Counted from the stretch's first letter, positions 8,758 through 17,761 are shown. The stretch: DNA of 39,614 bases from an uncultured Prevotellaceae bacterium (GCA_937916085.1 CALGGO010000033.1:1-39614); one strand, 5' to 3'. Translations and numbers: made by a program. The notes: generated by a model from the sequence alone, not told the origin.

Positions 8758-10101
8758 TCAGAACTGCTTTGCTGCGGCCATTAGCACTTCGCTGAGGGTG
8801 GGGTGTGCGTGGATGGCTTGCGCCATGCGTGTGACTGGCATATTGGCGTTCATCGCTGTCACAGCCTCCTGGATGAGGTCGGCGGCATGCGGTCCGCAGA
8901 TGTGGCATCCCACGATGGTGAGGTCTTCGCTGCTGACGATGAGTTTGACCATTCCGTCGGTCTCTCCCATCGCCACTGCCTTGCCGTTGCTGCGGAAGAA
9001 CGACTTGGCGGTGACCACCTCGATGCCTTGGTCTTCGCACTGCTGCTCGGTGAGTCCCACCATCGCCAGTTCGGGAGTGGTGAACACGGCGCTTGGCACG
9101 ATGTCGAGCTTCACGTTGCTCCTCTCGCCTAAGATGTGGGCTAGTGCCACGCTGCCCTGCGCGCTGGCGGCATGGGCGAGCATGCAGCGTCCGTTCACGT
9201 CGCCAATGGCGTAGATGCCCTCCACGTTGGTCATCATGTTGCTGTCAACGTCGATGCCGCGGCGGCTGGTCACCACGCCAGCTGCCTCAAGTCCCTCGGG
9301 CAGCACAGCCTGACGGCCTACCGACATGAGTACCTTCTCGGCAACGACGCTCCTGGCCTTGCCCTTGTGGTCGAAGGTGATTTCGAGACCGTCGTCACAC
9401 TTGTGGATGCCACCCACGGCAGCCTGAGTGAGGATGTTCACGCCGCGCTTGCTCATCACGGTCTTGAGACGCTTGGCGATGTCCTTGTCGAACGGCGGCA
9501 GTATCTCCTTCATAAACTCGATTACCGTCACCTCCACGCCAAAGCTGCTGAACACGCCGGCAAACTCCATGCCTATCACGCCACCGCCCACGATGCACAG
9601 GCTCTTGGGCAACTGTCGCATGGCAAGGATGTCGTCGCTGGTCATCGCCAGGTGGGCACCCTCGATGGGGAGACCTCGGGCAGTGGAGCCAGTGGCAATC
9701 ACGATGGCGGCAGCGGTATATTGCTCACCTGCGACCTCTATGGTCTTGGCATCGACAAAACGTGCCTCACCATTGACCACGGTGATGCCGTCGCCGCCCA
9801 TGAGCATGGCCACGCCGTCGCGCAGCTGCTTGACGACTTCCTCCTTGCGGGCGAAAGCCACGCTGTAATCAACACTCACTTCGCCAGTGGTCACGCCATG
9901 CTGCGCTGCCTTGCGCACGGTGTTGATGACCTCGGCGTTGCGGCACAGCGCCTTGGTGGGGATGCAGCCACGGTTGAGGCATGTGCCTCCCAGCTGGTCG
10001 CGCTCCACAATCACCACTTTCTTGCCGTGGTGAGCGGCCTCGGCGGCCATCTCATAACCGCCGGGACCAGCACCTATAATAATTATATCGGTTGAAATCA
10101 T
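8758..10101 (-). CDS. lpdA: Dihydrolipoyl dehydrogenase (glycine cleavage L-protein)
   Basis: An FAD enzyme that reoxidises the dihydrolipoyl arm of a carrier protein with NAD+. The 447-residue product has the FAD-binding GAGPGGYE near the start, the redox disulfide GGTCLNRGCIPTK (Cys41/Cys46), a second nucleotide-binding fingerprint (IVGGGVIGMEFA), the late FAD motif YAIGDVNG and the C-terminal His433/Glu438 dyad (HAHPTLSE). The length is slightly short but normal for the family. Its start overlaps the gcvPB stop by four bases, so it is translationally coupled to glycine decarboxylase and is most likely the dedicated L-protein; use by 2-oxoacid dehydrogenases is also possible. Confidence 0.95.
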   Translation of the reverse strand: MISTDIIIIGAGPGGYEMAAEAAHHGKKVVIVERDQLGGTCLNRGCIPTKALCRNAEVINTVRKAAQHGVTTGEVSVDYSVAFARKEEVVKQLRDGVAMLMGGDGITVVNGEARFVDAKTIEVAGEQYTAAAIVIATGSTARGLPIEGAHLAMTSDDILAMRQLPKSLCIVGGGVIGMEFAGVFSSFGVEVTVIEFMKEILPPFDKDIAKRLKTVMSKRGVNILTQAAVGGIHKCDDGLEITFDHKGKARSVVAEKVLMSVGRQAVLPEGLEAAGVVTSRRGIDVDSNMMTNVEGIYAIGDVNGRCMLAHAASAQGSVALAHILGERSNVKLDIVPSAVFTTPELAMVGLTEQQCEDQGIEVVTAKSFFRSNGKAVAMGETDGMVKLIVSSEDLTIVGCHICGPHAADLIQEAVTAMNANMPVTRMAQAIHAHPTLSEVLMAAAKQF

Positions 10102-11588
10102 AGCTCGTCAACGCTCAGGAGTTCGCGGTAGGTGACAATCTGCTTCAGTGCGGCCTTGGTGTCGTCGAGACGGCGCACTGGCGTGTTGTGAGGAGCAGTC
10201 TTCACGAGCTCGGGGTTCTCCTTTGCCTCGATGGCAATCTTCTTCATCACCTCGATGAACTCGTCGAGGGTCTCCTTGCTCTCGTTCTCGGGAGGCTCAA
10301 TCATCATTGCCTCGTGAAAGAGCAGCGGGAAGTAGATGGTGGGAGCGTGGAAGCCATAGTCGAGCAGACGCTTAGCCACATCGAGCGTGGTCACGCCCGT
10401 TGACTTGTCCTTCAAGCCGTCGAACACAAACTCGTGCTTGCACACGCCGTCGAGAGGCAGCTCATAGTAGTCTTTGAGCGACTCTTTCACATAGTTGGCG
10501 TTGAGCACTGCCAGTGGTCCCACATTCTTGATTTCGTCCTTGCCGAGGGTGAGGATATAGGTGTAGGCGCGCATCATCACGCCGAAGTTGCCAAGGAATC
10601 CGCTGATAGAGCCCAGCGAGTCGTCGCAGTCCTCCACGTGGTACCAGTAGATGTCGTCGGCAATCTCCTCGCGTGTGACACGTGGGTTGGGGAGGAATTT
10701 CTCAAGACCCTCACGCACGCCCACAGGACCACTGCCAGGACCGCCACCGCCATGAGGCGTGGAGAATGTCTTGTGCAGGTTGATGTGCATAATGTCGAAG
10801 CCCAGGTCGCCGGGACGGCACTTGCCGAGCATGGGGTTGAGGTTTGCGCCGTCGTAGTACATCAAGCCGCCAGCCTCGTGAACGAGTTTGGCGATTTCGG
10901 CGATATTGTGCTCAAAGATGCCAAGAGTGTTGGGGTTGGTCATCATCATGCCGGCGATGTTCTCGTCGAGCAATGGTTTCAGGTCCTCAACATCTACAGT
11001 GCCGTCGGGACGGCTCTTTACCACCACCACCTCAAGGCCGCACACTGCCGCACTGGCAGGGTTGGTGCCGTGAGCGCTGTCGGGGATGATAACCTTTACT
11101 CTGTTAGGGTTGCCGTTAGCAAGATGATAGCTGCGCATCACCATCAGACCGGTGAGCTCGCCATGAGCGCCGGCGTAGGGGTTGAGAGTGAACTCGCTCA
11201 ATCCCGAAAGCTCAGCGAGCGAGCGCTGCAAGTTGTAATATACGGCAAGAGCACCTTGCACATTCTCTTCGCTTTGCAGAGGATGCAGGGCTGTGAACTC
11301 TGGCAGAGCGCACATCTGCTCGTTGATTTTGGGGTTATATTTCATGGTGCAAGACCCTAGCGGGTAGAAGCCGGTATCTACGCCAAAGTTGTTGTTGCTC
11401 ATATTGGTGTAGTGGCGCACCACGGTCATCTCATCGACCTCGGGGAGGCAGGGAGCCTCCTGACGCTTTAGAGCGTCGGGCAGGTCGGCGAGTTTATACT
11501 CCGCGAGCCTGTTCTCGGGCAGGCTGTAGCCCTTGCGACCCTCTTTCGAGAGCTCGAATATCAGTTTGCCATAGAAAGTGTTATTCAT
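10098..11588 (-). CDS. gcvPB: Glycine dehydrogenase (decarboxylating), P-protein subunit 2
   Basis: The PLP-bearing half of glycine decarboxylase (P-protein), which decarboxylates glycine and passes the aminomethyl group to the H-protein lipoyl arm. The 496-residue product contains the PLP lysine in NLHKTFSTPHGGGGPGSGP (Lys273) and upstream signatures such as GSCTMKYNPK and PDSAHGTNPASA. Its 5' end overlaps the 3' end of gcvPA by 8 bases, the usual arrangement for the two-subunit form. Confidence 0.96.
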   Translation of the reverse strand: MNNTFYGKLIFELSKEGRKGYSLPENRLAEYKLADLPDALKRQEAPCLPEVDEMTVVRHYTNMSNNNFGVDTGFYPLGSCTMKYNPKINEQMCALPEFTALHPLQSEENVQGALAVYYNLQRSLAELSGLSEFTLNPYAGAHGELTGLMVMRSYHLANGNPNRVKVIIPDSAHGTNPASAAVCGLEVVVVKSRPDGTVDVEDLKPLLDENIAGMMMTNPNTLGIFEHNIAEIAKLVHEAGGLMYYDGANLNPMLGKCRPGDLGFDIMHINLHKTFSTPHGGGGPGSGPVGVREGLEKFLPNPRVTREEIADDIYWYHVEDCDDSLGSISGFLGNFGVMMRAYTYILTLGKDEIKNVGPLAVLNANYVKESLKDYYELPLDGVCKHEFVFDGLKDKSTGVTTLDVAKRLLDYGFHAPTIYFPLLFHEAMMIEPPENESKETLDEFIEVMKKIAIEAKENPELVKTAPHNTPVRRLDDTKAALKQIVTYRELLSVDEL

Positions 11589-12936
11589 TGTTGTTGTCCT
11601 CCTCGCCTTCTTCGATAAAATGGTTAATAGCCTCGATTAGGTCGTCAATATCCTCCTTGCTCACTGTCTCGGTGGCGCACATGAGCAACTTGCCGTCATC
11701 GATGGGAACACCAGCGGCGTAGGCTTGGTTAAGCCAGTTGAGCAGGTCATCGACATCAAGTGAGGTCTTCACCGCAAACTCATTGAGGAATGGTTTGTCG
11801 GGGTATTCAAGTTCAAACTTGCCGGTCTTCACCAGTTGGTCGGCGAGGTAGTGGGCATTGCTGTAGCTTATCTCGTTCACCTCACGCAAGCCCTGCTTGC
11901 CCATCAGCGACATATATACTGTCACAAACAGTGCCATCAGGCTCTGGTTAGAGCAGATGTTGCTGGTTGCCTTCTCGCGGCGGATGTGCTGCTCGCGGGC
12001 TTGGAGAGTGAGCACGAAGGCGCGCTTGCCGTCGGCATCGGTGGTAGCTCCCACGATGCGTCCGGGCATCTTGCGGATGAGTTTCTTGCTGGTACACAGG
12101 TAGCCAACGTAAGGACCTCCGAAGTTCATGGGAATGCCCAGGCTCTGACCGTCGCCCACAGCGATGTCGGCACCCCACTCGGCGGGAGTCTTGATTACGC
12201 TCAGCGCGCTGGCGGGGCAGTTCATGATGAGCAGAGTCTTATGCTCGTGGCAATAGTCGGCCCAGCCGGTATAATCTTCAAGGATTCCATAATAGTTGGG
12301 TGAAGCCACAATCACTCCAGCCACATCATCGGCGCCAACCTTTGCCTCGAAGTCGGCACGGCTGGTGACGCCGTTCTCTTGCTCGATGAACTCAACATCT
12401 ATGCCGTGAAATTTAGCGTAGGTCAGCACCACTTTGGCAACAAAGGGGTTAATGGTCTCGCTCATTAGCACCTTGTTGCGCTTTTTGGCGTTGGCGACAG
12501 CCATCATCATCGCCTCGGCGGTGGCGGTGCAGCCGTCATACATCGAGGCGTTGCTCACCTCCATGCCGGTCAATTCAGCCATCATGCTCTGATACTCGAA
12601 GATGTATTGCAGAGTGCCTTGCGAAATCTCGGCTTGGTAGGGGGTGTAGCTGGTCAGGAACTCGCTGCGGTTCACGATATCCTGAACCACGGCGGGAGTG
12701 TAATGGTCATAGACACCGGCGCCCATGAAGCACTTGAGCGGAGTGTTGTCCATTGCCAGGTCGGCGAAGAAGTTGCGAACCTCAATCTCGCTCATGGCGC
12801 GTGGCAGGTCGTAGTCGCGCTTGAACTGCAACTCCTCGGGGATGTCGTTGTAGAGCTCGTCGAGCGACTTGAGACCACACTTGTCCAGCATCTGCTTCAC
12901 ATCGTCCTGGGTGTGTGGGAAAAATTTATAGTTCAT
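11581..12936 (-). CDS. gcvPA: Glycine dehydrogenase (decarboxylating), P-protein subunit 1
   Basis: The second half of the two-subunit P-protein; it has the same fold as GcvPB but lacks the PLP lysine. The 451-residue product shows typical signatures: MGAGVYDHYTPAVV, SFLTSYTPYQAEISQGTLQ-type residues, NASMYDGCTATAEA, and RAFVLTLQAREQHIRREKATSN. The extreme C-terminus is very acidic (EEGEEDNNNE). A 266-bp gap with a large palindrome separates it from gcvH upstream, so it may have its own promoter or a regulated read-through. Confidence 0.95.
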   Translation of the reverse strand: MNYKFFPHTQDDVKQMLDKCGLKSLDELYNDIPEELQFKRDYDLPRAMSEIEVRNFFADLAMDNTPLKCFMGAGVYDHYTPAVVQDIVNRSEFLTSYTPYQAEISQGTLQYIFEYQSMMAELTGMEVSNASMYDGCTATAEAMMMAVANAKKRNKVLMSETINPFVAKVVLTYAKFHGIDVEFIEQENGVTSRADFEAKVGADDVAGVIVASPNYYGILEDYTGWADYCHEHKTLLIMNCPASALSVIKTPAEWGADIAVGDGQSLGIPMNFGGPYVGYLCTSKKLIRKMPGRIVGATTDADGKRAFVLTLQAREQHIRREKATSNICSNQSLMALFVTVYMSLMGKQGLREVNEISYSNAHYLADQLVKTGKFELEYPDKPFLNEFAVKTSLDVDDLLNWLNQAYAAGVPIDDGKLLMCATETVSKEDIDDLIEAINHFIEEGEEDNNNE

Positions 12937-13202
12937 TGTTTATTTGTGTTTTTTGTTCTTTTTTAATGAAGAAAAGCCAAGGACTAGATACGAGAAACTA
13001 TTCAGCGATGTCACCATTAATTATCAAACAAAAACAACAAAACCTGACAAAACCAACAAGAAAAAACTATGAAAACTGAAATTTTTGTTGAATTTGTTCA
13101 TATTTGTTGAATTTGTTTGATGATTATGTGAGTAAAAACAAGATCGCTGAATAGTTACAGGCACGATGAAACCAGTCACTTGGCTTAAATGATGAGTGTG
13201 TG
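12937..13202. other. AT-rich spacer in the gcv locus with a large palindrome
   Basis: No coding potential. It holds the imperfect palindrome described separately, plus the 5' leader of gcvPA. I see no clear TAnnTTTG element for the - strand here. Confidence 0.6.
12996..13156. repeat. Imperfect palindrome, about 160 bp (MITE-like)
   Basis: The ends are perfect 14-bp inverted repeats, AACTATTCAGCGAT at 12996-13009 and its complement at 13143-13156. Inside them the arms keep pairing imperfectly for about another 45 bp: TAATTATCAAACAAA on the left matches the reverse complement of the right arm at about 13110-13130. The right arm also holds a direct repeat of TTTGTTGAATTTGTT (13084-13098 and 13103-13117). 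This is the layout of a miniature inverted-repeat element or of a long read-through/attenuation hairpin. No target-site duplication is obvious. Confidence 0.7.
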
Positions 13203-13583
13203 TTACTCGCCGATGAAATCTTTGTAGGCTTCGGCATCCATCAGGCCTTCGAGCTCGCTCTTGTCGCTGAGCTCCACCTTGATGATCCAGTTCTCGAAAG
13301 CGTCCTGGTTGATGAGGCCAGGCTCGTCCTCGAGAGCCTCGTTAACCTCAACCACGGTGCCGCTCACGGGGCTTACCAAGTCGCTGGCAGCCTTCACGCT
13401 CTCTACTGCGCCAAAGTCCTCTCCAGCCTCTACCTCGTCGTCAACCTCGGGCATGTCAACGTAAACCACGTTGCCCAGCTCGTGCTGTGCATAGTCGGTG
13501 ATGCCTACATAGCCAAAGTCGCCTTCAACTTTTACAAACTCGTGTGACTCGCTGTAATAGAGTCCGTCAATAATTTTACTCAT
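13203..13583 (-). CDS. gcvH: Glycine cleavage system H-protein
   Basis: The small lipoyl carrier that shuttles the aminomethyl group between P-, T- and L-proteins. The product has 126 residues, the usual length, with the lipoylated lysine in FGAVESVKAASDL (Lys64), the early YSESHEFVKVEGDFGYVGITDYAQ-type start of the family, and SPVSGTVVEVNEAL. It lies 81 bp after gcvT and would be lipoylated by the LplA encoded further upstream in the same cluster. Confidence 0.97.
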   Translation of the reverse strand: MSKIIDGLYYSESHEFVKVEGDFGYVGITDYAQHELGNVVYVDMPEVDDEVEAGEDFGAVESVKAASDLVSPVSGTVVEVNEALEDEPGLINQDAFENWIIKVELSDKSELEGLMDAEAYKDFIGE

Positions 13584-13625
13584 AGTAGCTTATAATTAAA
13601 TGATTATTTTGATTTTTATTAATTG

Positions 13626-13667
13626 TGCATTATGCATTATGCATTGTGCATTATGCATTGTGCATTA
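13626..13667. repeat. 7-bp tandem array, six units (TGCATTA/TGCATTG)
   Basis: Six contiguous heptamers of TGCATTR, in the order A, A, G, A, G, A at the last base. The final unit supplies the TTA that is the gcvT stop codon on the - strand, so the array begins inside gcvT and fills the gcvT-gcvH gap. Confidence 0.9.
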
Positions 13668-14759
13668 CTTTTTGTAGCTCTTGTCGTGGAATTTCTTCTT
13701 CACAACGGTAGCGTCGAAGTATTTCTTGCGGATGTGAACCTTGAGCGGAGTACCGAGCTTGCCGTAGGCGGCGTCAACGAGCGCCACAGCGATGCTCTTG
13801 TCAACCGAGATGCCACGGTAGCCGGTAGTCACGTAGCCAATGGGCTCGTCGTTCTCGTTGCACACCTCATATCCGTGACGAGGAATAGCCTTGTCGTGGA
13901 GCTCCAGTCCCACGAGCTTCTTGGCGGGACCGTCGGCCTTCTGCTGAGCGCAGGCGTCCTTGCCGATGAAGTCTTCCTTGTCGAGCTTCACGAAGAAGCC
14001 GAAGCCCGCCATGATGGGCGTGATTTCGGCGGTAAGCTCGTCGCCGTAGAGTGGCAAGCCCACCTCAAAGCGCAGGGTGTCGCGGCAGCCCAGTCCGCAA
14101 GGCTGCACGCCAGCGGTCATGAGCATGTCCCACATATCGCGGATGGTATCGTGGCTGGCATACACCTCAAAGCCGTCCTCGCCGGTGTAGCCAGTGCGGC
14201 TCACGATAATATTGTCGCCATTGTAGTCAACTACTTTGAAGGTGTAGAATGTGAGGTCAGTGCAGTCGAGATTAAGCACCTCGAGCATCTTGCGCTCGGC
14301 GTCGGGACCTTGCACTGCTATCTGTCCGTAGTTCTCGCTTTGGTTATCGACTTTCACGTCAAATTTTGCGGCTTGCTCATTGATCCAAGCCACATCCTTG
14401 TCGATGTTGGCGGCATTGATCACGAGGAAGTAGTCGTTATCGCCCATAGTGTAAACCAGCAGGTCATCAACAGTACCGCCATCGGGGTAGAGCATCATCC
14501 CATACTGGATGCCGCCCACCTCCATCTTGGTGATGTCGTTGGTGAAAATGTAGTTCACAAACTTCTGTGCTTCGGGACCGGTGATGTGTACCTCGCCCAT
14601 GTGAGAGACGTCAAACACGCCCACGGCATTGCGCACTGCGTTGTGTTCCTCTACTATGCCGGCATACTGAATGGGCATGTCAAAACCGCCAAAGGGGCTC
14701 ATCAAAGCACCTTGAGCTACATGTTTGTCGTGAAGACAGGTGAATTTGTTTTCACTCAT
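13665..14759 (-). CDS. gcvT: Aminomethyltransferase (glycine cleavage T-protein)
   Basis: Transfers the methylene group from H-protein to tetrahydrofolate and releases ammonia. The 364-residue product has the T-protein signatures GGFDMPIQYAGIVEEH near the N-terminus, FDVSHMGEV, the folate-site region TVDDLLVYTMG, and SRTGYTGEDGFEVY in the middle. The length matches the family. A -7-like element lies 126 bp upstream, and lplA is a further 200 bp upstream on the same strand. Its stop codon is embedded in a heptamer repeat array. Confidence 0.97.
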   Translation of the reverse strand: MSENKFTCLHDKHVAQGALMSPFGGFDMPIQYAGIVEEHNAVRNAVGVFDVSHMGEVHITGPEAQKFVNYIFTNDITKMEVGGIQYGMMLYPDGGTVDDLLVYTMGDNDYFLVINAANIDKDVAWINEQAAKFDVKVDNQSENYGQIAVQGPDAERKMLEVLNLDCTDLTFYTFKVVDYNGDNIIVSRTGYTGEDGFEVYASHDTIRDMWDMLMTAGVQPCGLGCRDTLRFEVGLPLYGDELTAEITPIMAGFGFFVKLDKEDFIGKDACAQQKADGPAKKLVGLELHDKAIPRHGYEVCNENDEPIGYVTTGYRGISVDKSIAVALVDAAYGKLGTPLKVHIRKKYFDATVVKKKFHDKSYKK

Positions 14760-14884
14760 AATAGTTGTTTTTTAAGATATAAAGTATTTGTTATTAAATT
14801 AGTTTTCAGTTAATTAATTTCGCTTGTAGATTCTTAGATTTCATTTCACGCACCTTTGTGTCAAACGAAATCTCAAATTCTCCA

Positions 14885-14892
14885 CAAAAGTA
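14885..14892 (-). promoter_or_regulatory. Possible -7 element upstream of gcvT
   Basis: TACTTTTG on the - strand fits the Bacteroidetes -7 consensus TAnnTTTG, but no TTTG is found at the expected spacing upstream, so it is only a half match. The leader that follows contains a 7-bp stem (14836-14842 with 14867-14873) that could form in the mRNA. It does not look like a glycine riboswitch. Confidence 0.35.
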
Positions 14893-14959
14893 CATAATAA
14901 AAATGAGATATAATAACTTATCTCAAAAAAAATAATATTTATTTATTAACAAGATTCAC

Positions 14960-15943
14960 TCATGGAGAAATAAGCTTTATGAACTCCTCGTTTTTGAGGT
15001 TCATTATCACTTGTGAGAGGTTGAGGTCGTTGAGGGCTTGGGTGAGCGCCGGAGCGGTGAACTGACAGCCCTTGAGGCGTGAGGTGATGCTGTCGAGGTC
15101 GCCCAGGAGGAAGAAGTCGCCAGCGATGTTTATGTCGCGGATGTTATTGCGGTTGAGCTCCAGGCTTATCTTGAACTCTCCCACGCCGTCAATCCTGCCG
15201 TCGCGCTCCATGTTGCAGCGCGGGTTGTTGCCGAGGATGAACTCGGGGGTCAGATATCCCTCCTCTATCTTTTCTATCGCCGCCACATCGCCCGCGCCGA
15301 GCATAACAGTGCCGTCGCACAACGTCGTCTCCACATGGTCCCAGAACTCCTCGATGCTCATAGTGAGGTGCTGGCTGAGAGTGGTGATGTGGCTCTGCAC
15401 GCTCTTCACGCCCTTGGAGTGGAGTTTCACGCTCGACGGCGTGATTGCCCGCAGCATGTTCTCCATATTAGTGTCGTAGAGCATAGTGCCGTGCACGATG
15501 CTCACTCCCGGCAGGTGGTAGAAGGCGTTACCGCTCACCTTGCGGCCATCGACCATGATGTCGTTGCGGCTGTTGTCGCTGGCATTAAGTCCAAGCCCCT
15601 GCAACATTTCCACTATGGAGTGGGTGTAATGCGAGAACGTGGTGGTGACATCATCGCTGCGTGTGATATAACTGAACATGATGTTGTCCATGTCGGCATA
15701 CACGCAGCCTCCGCCACTCTTACGGCGGTAATACTCAATGCCATGTACCTTGCAATAATCAATATTCACCTCGCTGAGGGTGAGCTGGTTGCGACCAAAG
15801 ATGACGGTAGGCTTCACGCGCCACATGAAGAACAGTTCGTCAAGGCTGCCATCAGCCTTGAGTAGATGTGCGGCGTGTTCCTCCATAGCGAGATAAAAGG
15901 GCAGCCGTCGAACCGTTTTTTCTGATAAATATAAGTACTTCAT
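14960..15943 (-). CDS. lplA: Lipoate-protein ligase A
   Basis: Activates free lipoate with ATP and attaches it to lipoyl-domain lysines such as that of GcvH. The 327-residue product has the family motif RRKSGGGCVYADMDNIMFSY (from residue 73) and the catalytic-lysine motif DGRKVSGNAF (Lys135), plus the C-terminal accessory domain (about 230-327). It heads the gcv cluster on the - strand, so its product can directly modify the H-protein; salvage of external lipoate is implied. A TATTTTTG -7-like element lies at 15963-15970 but without a matching -33 element. Confidence 0.93.
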   Translation of the reverse strand: MKYLYLSEKTVRRLPFYLAMEEHAAHLLKADGSLDELFFMWRVKPTVIFGRNQLTLSEVNIDYCKVHGIEYYRRKSGGGCVYADMDNIMFSYITRSDDVTTTFSHYTHSIVEMLQGLGLNASDNSRNDIMVDGRKVSGNAFYHLPGVSIVHGTMLYDTNMENMLRAITPSSVKLHSKGVKSVQSHITTLSQHLTMSIEEFWDHVETTLCDGTVMLGAGDVAAIEKIEEGYLTPEFILGNNPRCNMERDGRIDGVGEFKISLELNRNNIRDINIAGDFFLLGDLDSITSRLKGCQFTAPALTQALNDLNLSQVIMNLKNEEFIKLISP

Positions 15944-16003
15944 TGTTGTCTTTTTCAGTGCTCAAAAATACACATTTTCTTTTAATCTGGGAATTTTTTC
16001 AAG

Positions 16004-16033
16004 AAAAAAAGCACCTCATCGTTGTGAGGTGCC
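16004..16033 (-). terminator. Intrinsic terminator of the two-domain SUMF1 gene
   Basis: Read on the - strand, GCACCTCA (16025-16032 side first) pairs with 16011-16018 around a 6-nt loop and is followed by seven T residues (16010-16004). It separates the dockerin-SUMF1 gene from lplA. Confidence 0.85.
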
Positions 16034-16062
16034 TTATTAAGCATTATTTAAACTTGAATAAT

Positions 16063-17700
16063 TCAGTCCTGGATGGCGAGGCGCAAACCTATCCATATGC
16101 TCATGCCATTAGTTTTCCAGCGGGTTGTCAAGCGACAGTCTTTGGCGACATCATCCCACGCGCTGCTTCGCAACATGTTGTTGACTGTGGTCTTCGGGTG
16201 TGTTGGATCGACTTGCGCCTCAGTGGTGTAGTCGTAGATGTCGTCAAGGCACCACTCAGCGATGTTGCCGCACATATCATAAATACCCAATTCATTGGGT
16301 GCCTTAGTAGCCACCTCATGAAGAACGTTTCCGCTGTTATCGGCATACCAAGCCACGTCACCAAGCGTATTGCTGCCAGAATAGAGATATCCCTGGCTCA
16401 GGTTGCCACCTCGTGCGGCAAACTCCCACTGTGCCTCAGTGGGCAGCGTGAAATTAACGCCCGTGAGCTGGCTAAGCATCTCGGCAAATTCTACACATTG
16501 GTCCCAACTTACCATTCTCACAGGATAGTTATCGCCCATAGAGTAGTACGATGTCTCATCAACTTCCATCACGGCTTTCCATAAAGCTTCGGTGACTTCG
16601 GTCTCGCCAATCCAGTAGCCAGAGAGCGTGACCTGATGGGCTGGGCGCTCAAGGTCGTAAGCCTCGGTGTCGTCATCGGCGGCTCCCATCATGAACGTGC
16701 CGCCGTCAACTTTTACCATGTTGAATATTACGCCATTCGCCGAGAACACCTTTTTTGCGATAGGTCCTTCGGCTAGGCGCAGGCCGAGAAAATTGTAGCG
16801 GTCTTCTTCAGGGTCGAGGCTACCACGTAGTGACACACGGCAAGACCATTCATCGTAATCCCAAGCCCCACCGCGACACACACGTTCATCGCCCGACGCG
16901 GGTCCTAGGGGATTGGTCTGCGCATCAGCACTGTAAGTGCCATACCAGTCGCCGCACCACTCGTAAACATTGCCGCTCATGTCGTAGATGCCAAGCTCGT
17001 TGGGGGCTTTTGTGGCTACTGGATGTGTAGTCCAATCGGCATTTTCATGAATCCAGGCTACATTATCGGCAGTGTTACTGCCGGCATACTTGTATCCCTT
17101 GCTCTGGTTACCGCCACGTGCTGCATATTCCCACTCTGCCTCGGTGGGCAGGCGGAAGTTCTTGCCGGTCATCAGGTTGAGCTTGGTGATAAATTCCTGA
17201 CAGTCATTCCAACTCACCATTTCAACAGGCATATTAGTGCCGCTGAACCCACTGGGGTTGCTGCCCATAACGGCGGTCCACAGTTCCTGTGTCACCTCGG
17301 TCTGACCGATGGAGAAAGAACTCAGTGTCACCTGGTGAGTGGGTCTCTCGTCGCTGGAAGCATCGCTGCCCTGCTCGGCGGTGCCACCCATCGTGAACGT
17401 GCCGCCTTCAACCTCCACCATCTTGAATGTAACGCCACCCACGGTGTACTCGGTTATCTCAGGCTCCTGTCCGTTGAGCAGAATGTTATATACCTGGGTC
17501 ACATCGCCGGCGGTGATGCTGCCGTCGCCGTCAACATCGCCATTGACAAGACTGCTCGTGTCGCCGTTGAGCAAGAAGTTATAGAGTGCCGTAACGTCGG
17601 CACTAGTCACTGAGCCGTCGCCATTCACGTCACCCTTGATGGCAAATGCACTAAAAGTGGCTAACAAGCCAAAAAGCGATAAAAATAAAGTCTTTTTCAT
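16063..17700 (-). CDS. Dockerin-SUMF1 secreted protein (two SUMF1 domains)
   Basis: The 545-residue product has a signal peptide (1-20), a two-repeat dockerin (22-77; GDVNGDGSVTSAD and GDVDGDGSITAGD), then two SUMF1/FGE-like domains at about 85-310 and 318-545. Each has the GGTFxMG entry, SWNDCQEF- or SWDQCVEF-type segment, LPTEAEWEYAARGG-type motif, PNELGIYDMSGN-type loop and GLRLA end. At the FGE active site only the second cysteine is kept (Cys287 and Cys522); the first position is tyrosine in domain 1 and aspartate/valine-type in domain 2. It follows the three-domain paralogue by 61 bp on the same strand and is probably co-transcribed with it. Confidence 0.88.
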   Translation of the reverse strand: MKKTLFLSLFGLLATFSAFAIKGDVNGDGSVTSADVTALYNFLLNGDTSSLVNGDVDGDGSITAGDVTQVYNILLNGQEPEITEYTVGGVTFKMVEVEGGTFTMGGTAEQGSDASSDERPTHQVTLSSFSIGQTEVTQELWTAVMGSNPSGFSGTNMPVEMVSWNDCQEFITKLNLMTGKNFRLPTEAEWEYAARGGNQSKGYKYAGSNTADNVAWIHENADWTTHPVATKAPNELGIYDMSGNVYEWCGDWYGTYSADAQTNPLGPASGDERVCRGGAWDYDEWSCRVSLRGSLDPEEDRYNFLGLRLAEGPIAKKVFSANGVIFNMVKVDGGTFMMGAADDDTEAYDLERPAHQVTLSGYWIGETEVTEALWKAVMEVDETSYYSMGDNYPVRMVSWDQCVEFAEMLSQLTGVNFTLPTEAQWEFAARGGNLSQGYLYSGSNTLGDVAWYADNSGNVLHEVATKAPNELGIYDMCGNIAEWCLDDIYDYTTEAQVDPTHPKTTVNNMLRSSAWDDVAKDCRLTTRWKTNGMSIWIGLRLAIQD

Positions 17701-17761
17701 TTTTTATAATTATGTGTTATTATCGTAATAAGTAATTGTACCTAAAATAACTGAGATACCG

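Noticed and set aside
9172..10095. Long + strand reading frame antisense to lpdA, with similar ones at 10434-11360, 13623-14813, 29632-30837 and 35295-36194
   Set aside because: They mirror strongly coding - strand genes with G/C-rich third positions, have no family motifs, and their proteins are rich in His/Val/Leu as expected from reversed codons.
14760..14959. Possible glycine riboswitch before gcvT
   Set aside because: No tandem aptamer-like conserved cores; only a 7-bp stem and a partial promoter.
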